From: Sapria himalayana
Taxonomy: Eukaryota > Streptophyta > Magnoliopsida > Malpighiales > Rafflesiaceae
Direction of reading: 5' to 3'
Length of the DNA: 64,000 bases
NCBI GenBank assembly: GCA_029783825.1
Contig: JAREIK010002053.1
Span: 1,424,464-1,488,463, forward strand
In this document: positions 11,500 to 22,442 of the stretch, piece by piece
Layout of the letters: each line of letters starts with the position of its first letter
Position numbering within the stretch: position 1 is the first letter of the stretch
Position numbers and translations under genes: made by a program
Notes under the pieces: generated by a model
Database searches by the model: none
Told to the model about the DNA's origin: nothing
The model's input: only the letters and a program-made list of their open reading frames with translations

Positions 11500-13150
11500 A
11501 CAAAATAGATGGATTCAATGCTCTCCAAATAAGTTTTATTAGAAAGCGAGGTTTTATGGAGCATTTTTTCCCTTTGCAAGAGGTAATAGAAAAGTAGGAT
11601 TAGAGTTTATTTTATGGACACAAAGAATGCTAAATGTATCAGTTCTACAAGAATTCTATACTAATCTGAAGGATGAGGAAGACAATAGATGTTATGTGAG
11701 AGAAATTTGGGGTTTTGATAGAGGTATTTTTTATGAATTACTTGGAGTTCTTGAAGCTAGAGATAACATGGTCTTCAAATCCCTAAAAATATGACCCAAT
11801 TTCAAAGAAATTACAAATATTTTGACAGATGAAAATGGATAATGAAGAGTAGTTTTGAAAAGTACTTATAAATTTTTGATGCATAGAAACTCATTGAGGT
11901 GAGTAAAGTGTGGGTATATTTCATATGTTTATTTTTGTTATCGACACTCCTTGTTTCACATCACACAAGATAAGAAAATTTTTTATACCTTCTAAACTAG
12001 ATGTAGATATGACATGAGAAAAATACATGAGTAATATATTCTCAATTATAATGAGTGTGAATTTTTTAGCCTAATAATTCATTCTTCCTTAATTACTTTT
12101 TTATACAAAGTCAAGGAAGTCTCGATAGACGATGATAGCCATGAGTTATGTCTGAAGGTATCCTCTGACATTGTCAGGCTTTAAAAGGGGGGCTTGAAAG
12201 AGATAAAAAAAGGAAAGAAACTGATTCTCAATGAAGAACAATTGGTAGATATAAGGACTATTCTTCACTGATGTCGACATACAAGACTATATTAAGCATT
12301 CCTTAGTTGCTCGAGAAGACATGTTGAGTAATATTTTTCATAGTTTGGTAAATATATAGTTGGATGCCAACAAAATAAGATGAACCCCTAAAAAGAGATC
12401 TAATCTCTCCACAGAGTGATGGTAGAGGAAGTAGAGAAATGAGATACAATGTGGGAAGTACATCTCCAAAAAAAAAGAGGTTATTTGTGGCAACCCAATA
12501 AAACTTTGAAGATAAGATTTATAAGATTTTAGAGGAAGGGATAAAATGAGTGGAGACTAGGGTGATAGGTAGTGCTAAATCATTTAGGAGACTTTATAAG
12601 GTCGTCACAATGGATTGAAAGAAAATGGTGGCGAAGAGAGATGAAAGAATTGGAAGTGATACGTAATATTGAGAGAACCAATGGATAAAAGAATTGAAAA
12701 ATACAATGTGAACCAAAAAAAGTTTTATTTTGAAAACACATTGAACTCCATTGAAAGAAGACAAGATGCATTACATGATATTTTTGAAAAAATGCAAACT
12801 ATGGAAAAACTAGTTGGTGAAATGTACAAACGTAGTCTAGAATGATGATGCACGCAAACCAAGATATGGAATATTATGAGAGAGAGAAAGGATGGAAGAA
12901 ACAAAAAAAGAAACACATAGAAGAAGAAATTCCGTCTCCAAGAAAGAACGAAGAAAGAGAAACAAAGAAGAAGACATAAATGATACATCTAGTCGCAGAA
13001 TTCGAGGAATTGCAGCGACAGCAGCAGTAGCTTTTTACCTTGCATATGATAGAGAGTGGAAGAAGAAGAACATGATGAGGGTTCTAAATTGGAGTCTGTG
13101 CTTCTTTCGTGATATTAAACAACAATGGCTAACCTACAAATTCTAAAAAG
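11500..13150 (+). pseudogene. Retroelement gag-like ORF remnant (plant transposon protein domain)
   Basis: The first part resembles the domain often labelled 'putative plant transposon protein' found with LTR-element gag regions. An ERGF-like start (RKRGFMEHFFPLQEVI, about 11546) is followed by the block VLQEFYTNLKDEEDN and CYVREIWGFDRG (about 11640-11730). The family pattern is RGF...VREFYANL...VRGK.V.F...I. A weaker block near 12030-12170 may continue it. The 12680-12880 part reads as a Lys/Glu-rich coiled-coil-like tail. Stops and frameshifts abound. A short frame at 12892-13146 is part of the same decayed region. I saw no protease or polymerase. Confidence 0.5.
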
Positions 13151-14029
13151 AAGATACCATGTTTGATGTGAACTGAAATCTGTCACAATACTTTTCTTTT
13201 GTTCTTGTGTCATCTTTTAAAGAATATCTATGATATTTTTGAAAAGCTATTGGATTAGGTTGCTACCAAAAAGTAAGATTCAAAGAGACCATCCATTTTT
13301 ATATCACAATTTGAGAATTCCAAATTAAATTTACTTTTTAAGGAGCTTGATCATAAAGAAAAGTCATTATGCCGATCTTTATGATCTCATTGAATTGTAT
13401 TTTTTGTTTGTTTCATATTGTAATACTATAATCAATTTTTAATTGAAGTTGTATATATTTGAATGGGATACTTTTTTATAAAGATTGGGTATAATTACTC
13501 AAGGATAGGTAATAATTTTAGTATGAGATACACAATAAACTAGTTATTTTTGGTAAATATTCATGATGTATTATATTCAAAAGAGTTATAAAATGAATAA
13601 TTTTACTAAATTATTGTTTTTCAAGGAATATGATGAATATTAGTAAAACTATAAGATTTTTATGTGAAATTAAGACTTGATGGATTGTTGAGAATGAGGG
13701 AGGAGAAAAATCTTATAAAGTCATAATATTTTTTATGTTATGACTTTATTAAACACCATTCAGCTATATGGTAATTTAAGTATTAATTTTTGGCTGAAGC
13801 TCTATAGAAATTGTCATGAAAATTTTAGTATGTCAAGACTCTACCATTTCATTGATATAATCATTTTACTACCCAATATATTGATTTTAACTATTAAATT
13901 TTCTTGAAGTCATAGCCATAATAGCTTGTAATAATTTTTATTGCCAAGATATTAATTTCTTGTAGTATAGACTAAGTAGATGACTAGTGCTCAAAGCTAT
14001 GGCAAGCCTCTAGTCTTGTGGATTTTCAT
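13151..14029. other. AT-rich stretch, no gene seen
   Basis: No recognisable coding similarity. It probably includes the decayed downstream part of the retroelement at 11500-13150. Confidence 0.4.
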
Positions 14030-14650
14030 TATAGAGCCAATGAATCCAAGACAAAAGTCATTGTCTTATTCTCAATATCATGACTTTTAGCTACAAAAAG
14101 TTCAACAGAGCAATACTCAAGTTTTATGTATTTCCAAGGCCATGACTTTTCTCTAGAAAAATGACCAAAGTCACGATCTATTCTTAGTGTCATGACTATT
14201 TGATGCAAGAGCAAGACTAAACACATGACCAATTTATAGTTCCATGACTTTAGTACAAAGAAAAAATTATAGTCATGATCTTTCTCATCACCATGGCCAT
14301 ATGATGCAAGAGAGAGACTAAAGTTTCACCTTATTGCCAATGTCATGACTTCGTGTTCTATATATGAAATTTATAATAGTGGTCATTCCTAATACCATGG
14401 TCATATGATGTAAGAGAGAAACGAGCTATGACTCATTTCCAATGTCATGACTTTGTGTTGTATAGATAAAATGTATAGTTGTAGTCATTCCAAGTACCAT
14501 GATCATCTGATTCAAGTGGATAGACTAAAACAATGACTCATTCTTATTTATACGACTTTGTGTTCTAGAGATGAAATATATATGCATAGTCATTCCCAAT
14601 GTCATAGCTTTCTAAAGTTAGAAAGAAATCAAATCTATGATTTTTTTTCT
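14030..14650. repeat. Degenerate tandem repeat, unit about 100 bp, about six units
   Basis: The word TCATGACTT recurs at intervals close to 100 bp (for example near 14140, 14243, 14344 and 14446). Each time it is followed by ...ATGATGCAAGAG(A/C)(G/A)AGACTAAA-like and ...CCAATG words at matching offsets. Units differ by substitutions and small indels, so the array is old. One unit contains a minus-strand frame (14029-14232), which I regard as chance. Confidence 0.7.
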
Positions 14651-15169
14651 AAAAGTTGTTAATCTAAACTTAAAGGTCACACCTAGCCATTATGTATAAA
14701 AAGGGAAAATCAAAATTTTCTAGAAAACTTTCCAAAACACAAGGAAATAGATGAATGCTAGGATTTTGAGAGTCAAATTTTGCTCAACCATAATGGATGA
14801 TCAAAGGGCATGATGCAAAGCACAAGTTTAGATCCTTGGGCGGGGAGGTGTGATGATGATAGGTAAGCCATGAGGAATAATATGCATACTAGTTGGAAAG
14901 AAATGCTAATTCTTCCAATATTATGCATTAGAATGCCCTATATGTTAAAACTTGATATTGATATATGTTAATCATGTTGGTAAGATTTTTACAAAGTTAA
15001 ATGTGTGAACACTTTTATAAGCCTATATATTATGCATATCTTAGAAGAATTAAGCCTCAATTAATGTAAGAATTATATATGATATTTTCCTAAGAATTTT
15101 GTCTTTAGTGTGAGAGTTGCATATCATCATGGTAGATTATGACAGATAATCTATGAGATAAGTTTAATT
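14651..15169. other. AT-rich stretch, no gene seen
   Basis: No coding similarity or repeat structure recognised. Confidence 0.4.
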
Positions 15170-15436
15170 AGAGGTAGAGGTGAAAAGTGGATCGGGTGGC
15201 TCATGCATGGCCTTGTTTAATGGCATGGTCCAAAATTATGCTTAGAACTGGGTCATGCCAGCTCGAGACACGGCTCATATTGTGTTGGGCCAAGGGGTGA
15301 TGGGCCTAGTGTCTTGGAAGGCATGATCTAGTTGCTTGGGCCATAAGCACTATACAGCAGCATGCTAGGTTACCTTGCCCTGAAACTTGGACCAAGTTTT
15401 GGGCATGGTCCAATTGGACCATGCCCGACCCACCTG
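15170..15436. mobile_element. Degraded hAT-type MITE
   Basis: A GC-richer block begins TAGAGGTGAAAAGTGGATCGGG and, read inward from the right, begins GCAGGTGGGTCGGGCATGG, giving a damaged inverted repeat around AGGTG and TCGGG. The interior is full of CATGCC, GGGCC and CATGGTCC words, like the MITE at 37021-37557. Candidate 8-bp flanks (TTAATTAG and TTATTAAA) match only partly. It lies exactly at the 3' side of the copia integrase remnant. Confidence 0.5.
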
Positions 15437-15439
15437 CTT

Positions 15440-17850
15440 TTTTATTAAAATAATATTTTATTAAAAAAATCTTGCCCCACCTTGTAAACGTGGAAAGTTT
15501 TTATAATAAACCTGCCATATGGTTTGCTGAGAGCATCCACATAGCACTGTCTAGGCATACATGGATCTAGTTCAACTTCTAAAACAAACCACCATTTATT
15601 CCTCTAGGGTATGGGTATCACACAAAGAAACAAACTTTTATTTTTTTTTCTAGCTTATATGTCTTTTATTTTATCATATGTGCTGAGAAACCCTAAAAAT
15701 AAATCTGTTTCAAATTAGGCTTATGCCCAATCCACAATTTGGTTGGAGTTGTAGGTACCGACTTAGATGGAACCAAGTTCTTAATATATGTTGTTGTTTC
15801 TAATGCATATCCCTAGAAATAATCAAACATATTTGAATAACTCATCGTTGACTTTACTATATTTTTAAGAGTCTCATTCCTTCTTTCTACCACACCATCT
15901 CACTATGGAGTACTAGGTGCAGACAACCAAGATGTGATCCTTTAATATAACAAGTAGTCTCCAGGCCCTCCAAAGAGGTACTTACCGCCATGATTAGATC
16001 ATAATATTTTGAGATATTCATTATAATATTTATCTATTTCACATCTATACTCTTTGAATTATTCAAAGACATCAAACTTATGACACATCAAATAAATGTA
16101 TCAATATCATGAGCAATCATTAATGAAAGTTAAGAAGTACTCAAAACTACCACTTGCATGGATTTCCATGAGCCCACATAAATTAGAATGAACCAATTCA
16201 AATAACTCTTTGGCCATATAACCTCTTTCCACAAAGGGCCATTCAATTATATTTCCTTCTAAATAGGACTAGCATGCTTGAGATGTTTTCACTTTCAATG
16301 AACCCAAAAGTACATATTTAACTGGCCTAAAAATTCATTTTAGATTTATATGACCTAAGCATAAGTACTAGAGATAGGTTTGGTTCATATCACAAGTACA
16401 TTTTCTTTTATGTGGTAATTTCTTATTTCTATTTGACTCATATTGTTGCAGTATATTAGAAAATATTTTAATAACACAAAGGTTGTCCCCCAATGCAATA
16501 GAACACATAATCCTTTCATTCAAGTAAATTATTATTAAATCATTGAATAAAAAGGAGAATCCAACTTTAACTAAACTAGAAATTAAAATACATTTCTCCT
16601 TATTAATGGTATATAAAGACAAGTTTTAAAACTAAAATATTATTTCTCTCAAAATAACACATATAAACTCACACTATAATAGATGCTTCCTTGGTATTAC
16701 TTTTCATATGAATATCAATCTCACCATTACTTAGTTGTGTGATTTTCAAGAACTACTACAAAGAGTTCCATACCTGATTAGTGGAACCTATATCCACACA
16801 CTAGATATCCATAGATATCGCTGTTAGATATATTTCAACTACTATTAATTGAGATTTACCTTGATTGTTGACATTTCTAAGATAAACTAGACATCGCCCT
16901 CCTTAGTGCCCTTATTACTCACAATAAAAATATTTTCCTTTTGACTTTTAACTCCCATTTGTATCTCAATAGCTATTGGTAGAACTTGAGTATGTTTTTG
17001 AATTTTATTTTCTCAATTTCTTTCCAGTTTCAAAGAAATTATTTTAGCCATGGATATTCTAGATGATTTCCTTATAATACTTTTAGCCAATACCAATTCC
17101 TTAAGAAACCCATGCCAAATTCTAATTAGGCCTATTCATATTAAAATCTAGGTAAATTGCTCATAGGAGTCCTTTAGTAATTGAAGAATAATATCAATTT
17201 GAGAGCCCGCATCAATCTCAACTATAAGGATCTCTAGTTCATTCAAAAGACTAATCATCTTGAGAAAATGACCGCACACAAGAGTAGTTTTAGTCATTAT
17301 AATATTCATCAGATCCCTCATGTATTTTACCTAGAAAAAAGAGTCTTATTCCTAAATATTTTTTTGAGATTTGGTCTCATGTTATAGGCATTAACTAATA
17401 ACCAATGCTAATGTTGGAGTACATTTGAAATGGAAGCTAAAATATAACAACTAAACATCTCATCAACCCTTGCATATTTCTAATTAGGATTGGCTTCCTC
17501 ATTGATCACCTCATGTTGAGGTCTATTTGAGCACAAATCTATGAGTACAAATTTGTAGTTCTTAACAGTTAGGACAATGTAAAGATTTTTTTTCTAACCA
17601 ATGCAATCAGTTATATCAAGTTTATTCTCTTTGGAAATGGTGGCAAGTGGGTTGTAAGATATTTTCCTGAATTTTTTTTTATAATGAGCCCATTAGTTTG
17701 AATTCTATTACAAGAATTAATCCTTCCCCAATAATTCTTGAATGAATTTGTCATCATTACTATCAGTAGTTTATCTTCTCATTGGGTTGTGATAGATGTC
17801 ACATGTTATTCATAGTAAGATTGTTAATACACCAACTATGAATCATTTGG
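15440..17850 (-). pseudogene. Ty1/copia gag-protease-integrase remnant
   Basis: The minus-strand order is gag, zinc knuckle, integrase. The knuckle near 16925 reads YCE..GH...RCL (Cys-x2-Cys-x4-His-x4-Cys pattern, first and second parts damaged). The integrase C-terminal block near 15790 reads LGYALETTTYIKNLVPSK followed by SVPTTP and LW-GHKP, matching the copia consensus GYAL-TAAYILN-VPSKSVP-TPYELW-GRKP. A further block near 15620 resembles the FVGYP-GTKGGYFY region. Integrase inserts the cDNA; gag packages the RNA. Every frame is broken and no reverse transcriptase follows. Confidence 0.75.
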
Positions 17851-18002
17851 CTGATGATTAATTTAAATCAATATGAGTGCTCTCATTATATGAAGAGTAA
17901 TTAATATGTAAAATAAAATTGTAACTTTTTTCATTAAAAAACTTGATTTGAACATACTCAAAAAAAAGGTACACACTAAGACATACTAAAATGAAAAATG
18001 AA

Positions 18003-18485
18003 CACTACAAGAAAAATCTCATTTAGCTAGGGACAATTCCCTAGCTAAATGGGCATTTTCCATCACTAAACAAGATATAGCGATGGAATACCGACATATC
18101 GATTCCATATCTAAAGTTATCCTTGCTAAAATTTAGCGAGGGAAAGTGTCTCATATCTAAAAATTTAGCGACGAAAAAATCTCTTGCTAAAAAAGATAAA
18201 TTCTCTAGCTAAATTAGTAAGCTAAATAAGATTTTCCATCACTAAACAAAAATAACAACGAAAGATTCCCAAGTCAAAGTGCTGGTCGATAAATTTTAGC
18301 AACGAAAATGGTCCCTAGATAAATAAATTTAGCGACGGAAAAATCCATTGCTAAAATAAAGATTTCCCTAGCTAAATTAGCTAGGGAAAATTCTCGAGAT
18401 AAATTAGCTAGGGAAAATTCCTTGGCTAAATTAGCAAGGGATTTTTCGCTTACTAATTTAGCAAGGGATTTTTTCCTAGCTATTT
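18003..18485. repeat. Subterminal repeats, element 1 left (3') end
   Basis: Short direct and inverted repeats of TTTAGCTAGGGA, TTTAGCGACGGA and GAAAAATCCATCGCTAAA-like words follow the CACTA terminus. In En/Spm elements, subterminal repeats are binding sites for the TNPA-type protein. The unit used here differs in sequence, so the role is by analogy. Confidence 0.8.
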
Positions 18486-19137
18486 TAATTTCAAAACTAT
18501 TTTCAGAATTTAATTAATTTTAAAATTTTTTAATTAAATAACTTAATATTTTTATATCAAATTGAATAAAAAATGAAACTATAAATAATTTTAATAAACA
18601 AAAAAATAAAATCATTTAATAACTTATTCTAATTCAATATTTTACATAATTTAAACAAAAAAAAAATAACACAATTTTATTACATCTTATTCATCAATGT
18701 ATCTACCGACAGTGCATAAAGTATAATATATCCATTCATTGACATTACTTTCTCTCACTCAACTCCTTTGATCACTATTTTTCTACTCTGAAAATGCTAT
18801 CCAAGTCATGGCATGTAATATCTAGTGAAAAATCACATCACTTATACAAGCTTTGTATGAGAACAATGCGGTATCATATCTATAAGAAAATTAAACTACT
18901 CAGTCAAATTAAAATAAAAAAAAGTTATGTTTAGAACAATATATAATCTTGCAGTATATATGTAAATATATACTAGCATTTCACATGTACATATATTACT
19001 GAAGTATATGTACAAAAAAACTATAGTATTATGTATACATATAAACTGAGTACAAATATTATTGGCATATACATACATAAAATACTACAGTATTATATGT
19101 ACGTAAATACTGACTTTATTTGTACATATATACCACA

Positions 19138-19870
19138 TTTGTTACTATTTTTGCTGCTCCCACTGCCACAGCCGCTCCTGCCGCTCTTACCACTGTCGCC
19201 ACTGCTGCCACTACCTATGATGCTGCCGCTGCCGCTATTGTCATGTTTGTTGCCGCTGCTACCAGTGCTGGCCGCTGTGGTGGCTGCCGCCGCTGCCCCC
19301 GCTACCGGTGCTACTGCTATATGCCATAGTTACCACTACTGCCATTGGTGCCACTACCATCACGGCCACCGTTGTTACCGCCGTCAACGCTGTTGTCGCT
19401 TCCGCCTCTACCACTACTGCCACTGCTCTTGGTGCTGTTGCTGCTCCCGGTGCTACTGCTACTTCTGGTGCAGACACTCCTACCCCAGCTACCTCAGCTA
19501 CCGCCACTCCCGCCGATGCCTCATTAGTAGTTGCTGCTGCCGCAGCTACTGTCGCTCTGCTACCATCACTACCGTCCCTACTATCGTCGTTGTTGTTGCC
19601 GCTGCCATCACTACCGCTGCTTCAGGTGCTACCATAGCAGCCACCGCTTTCGCCACTGCCACCACTGCCCCCGCTGCCACCACTATCGCCGCTGCCCCCA
19701 CTCCCCTACTACGGCTACTGCCCCAGCTACCACCTCTACCCCCGCTGCTGCCGCTGCCACTGCTGCCTCTACTGCTGTCGCCACTACCACTGCCGCCATT
19801 GTCGCTGCTGCCGCTGCCACTACTGTTGTCACTGAAATCGTTGCCACTGTTGCCTCAGTTGCTTCTGCTA
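19138..19870. repeat. GC-rich period-3 array, element 1
   Basis: About 730 bp follow a period-3 pattern, mostly purine-C-pyrimidine on the plus strand (GCT, GCC, ACT, ACC and occasional GTC or TTG). It is far GC-richer than its flanks. In three frames it translates to Ala/Thr-, Pro/Leu- and Cys/His/Arg-rich strings, which I regard as artefacts. It sits between the second transposase-region gene and the element's 3' end. It is bordered by AT-rich palindromic words such as GTACATATATAC. Three homologous arrays exist in element 2. Confidence 0.85.
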
Positions 19871-20392
19871 AAAATATGCTTTTACATACCTATAATAGGC
19901 TAAAATTATACCCAAAAAATTAGGAGACACAAAAATATATTCACAGATATATAAAAACAATTATTATAGACATTAACAAACACAAATTAAAGTTGATTGT
20001 CATACGGCTTCAACAAAAATTCAAAAGATATATCCAGCAATAATGTTTAGAGATAAAAAGAGTGCAAAAATAAAATATTTTAAGAATAATAAAGATAAGA
20101 TAAGCTAGTCCTCCTTTTGATAAAGCTAAAATCGATAAATATGGGACCCATGCATTGGAATGACCGTGGTAATGTCTGAATGTTTTGAATCAAAATTTTT
20201 TCTTTTGTCTCACATAATGTGTTCAACAAAGATTCATAATTAGGTTAATCGGAAAAGCAAAGAACAAAACCAGAATAAAAAAATTAAAACCTATAAAAAA
20301 ATATCATAATTATTTGTTACACATCGATAAAAATAAATAACAGTTCAGAAATAATTCTCATACTCAATCATCCTCATAATTTGTAGGGAATG

Positions 20393-22303
20393 CTAACCTC
20401 TCTTGCGAGGACTCGCAGCTGGATCTCGGAATGCTATCTATTGTGCCATTGCCGCTAATTGTGACTCCATATAAGATATTTGTTGTTGCATTACATTCTT
20501 AATTTCTTTCATCTCATGATTTATTTCTTTAATTTCTTGCATTTCTTCTATCAAATTAGTACACTGCTCATCCTTCTGTTCTTTAATTTCATATAGTTCT
20601 TCCTTCAAATGATATATCGGCTTATCATTCTTTTTCATTTTGAACTCCATAACTATAATATGTTCATTTGTTTCCTGTACTTCTTTGACCACCTCATTCA
20701 CCATTGCCGAGAAAGATAAATTAGAAGCACGACTACTACAACAAAATGCCACTCCCTTAGAGCCGATTCCATACACTTGTTGCTTCTTTTGACCTCTTAT
20801 TGTCTCCAAATAAATAGAATCATAGTCATTTGGTTGAAGATACATAGAACCCTCAACTTGTTGATGAGCACCTATCACACGTTCCTCCATTAGGTCATGA
20901 GATAAAATAGAGAAAAAAATTATTCTAGATATATAAAAATTATAATAAATATTTTGAATTCCAAATAATTTTCATAATTTATTTTAGCTTTATAAAATCT
21001 AATTAATATAACAAATTCTTACAGCAATTATCTGAGACTTATTGTCAACATATTGATCATCCAGTTTCTTCACATACATCTTCCTGAAAATCTCATAAAA
21101 ATTTGAATATTGACTCAATTCTTCAGCCTTGAATATTTTTTTATTAAGTCATAAAAAAACAAATGACCAAAAAATTTAACAAAATTAATAAAACCATGCA
21201 GATATTTTATTTATTGAATTATTAAGACAACTACTAAATATATAAATGTTTAGAAATTTATAATTGTACCAAGTCTCGAGCATGCTCAATGCTCGACTTT
21301 GACCCTCCTATGTGTCGACAATTTTTTTTACCTAGTCCAGCTACTTCACTTTGTCAATTTTTACTGGCAATATCTGATTTTTTCTTCACATATGACTCCT
21401 CCCAATTATTAAGCCACTCGGAAAGTTATCCTCGGATATAAAATTAGGCCTTTCTTTTATATTCTTCAATTTATCAACAATTAGAATACAATTGAGCAGT
21501 TTTGATCTCCTAATATGACTTTATCTTTCCATCAAATTTGGGTGCCCATGAGCACTGATTTTATAAATAGATAAATGACAAAAAAAATTATATTAACAAC
21601 AAGAACATAATTATTTACTTCTTGAATAATGACTAACATAATAATTAAGTAATTAGATAATTATTTTTCATTGCTTTTGTTTTGTTATTTTTTCTTGAAA
21701 ATTATTAAAATATGACTCTTTTGTCGATTTAGAAACTTTCTTCCGGGAGAATACTTTAGAATCAGCTATTTTCTTGAAAGACTTTGTAATTATAGTCGAA
21801 TACTTGTGAGATGGAATAAAACTATACAAATAAATAAATAACATCGAAAATAAGTAAATCATAACAATATAAAAAAACCACAAATAGTAACATCAAAATT
21901 TTTTAATCAAGTCATTTTTACATATTTCTTTTACCTCTCATCCACAATCTCAATTAATAACTTTACACTAACTATAGAGGAAGGTACAACATTTGATGAT
22001 GTCGTTAGGTTGTGTAAATTGGGGAATAATCGGTGTAAAATGTGGTGTTAATGATAGAGATGGATCAAAAGTGTGTGCAGGAATCACAATGGATGGTGGG
22101 CTTACATCTTATAAAGGTGATAGTAGAGGTCTCAATGATGGTGATGGTGATTGAAATGAAGATGGTGATTGTGATGTTGAAGTCAGGATATGGTAGCTAT
22201 GAGATGGTACTGATTCAGCAACATGATGTAACATACTAGTTGAAATTGGTTCATTTCTGTGTCCACATCCACCTCCACCACTACCACGTCTTATAGGCAT
22301 CAT
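20393..22303 (-). pseudogene. CACTA second gene (Transposase_24, Ptta/En/Spm-type), element 1
   Basis: The second product of a plant CACTA element probably corresponds to the regulatory or DNA-binding partner of the TNP2 transposase. The N-terminal exon (22303 leftwards) starts at ATG just after a splice-acceptor-like AG. It encodes a Gly/Arg-rich start (MMPIRRGSGGGG) followed by HHVAESVPSHSYHILTSTSQ and a Ser/Pro-rich stretch. The middle exons (21883-21260) include the SHKYST...FKKI block, and near 21300-21440 the antisense of a KNR/GS-type motif. The C-terminal exon (20890-20393) reads MEERVIGAHQQVEG...YLETIRGQKKQQVYGIGSKG and then a long Glu/Lys-rich coiled coil ending in stop 20393-20395. 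Exons are separated by AT-rich introns. Some frames are damaged relative to element 2. Confidence 0.7.
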
Positions 22304-22442
22304 CTATTGTACAAAATAAAACATAGAACAAATAATAAAGATATGATGAACAAACATGCATTTTAGAATAAAATACACTAATAGATTTCAACAAAATATA
22401 AAAATCATTGATAGATTAATATTATAATAAAATTATAATAAT

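Noticed and set aside
19031..19923. Several long plus- and minus-strand frames rich in Ala/Thr, Pro/Leu or Cys/His, up to 290 residues
   Set aside because: They are open in many frames at once because the DNA is a period-3 repeat; none has a domain, and homologous arrays in element 2 are open in different frames.
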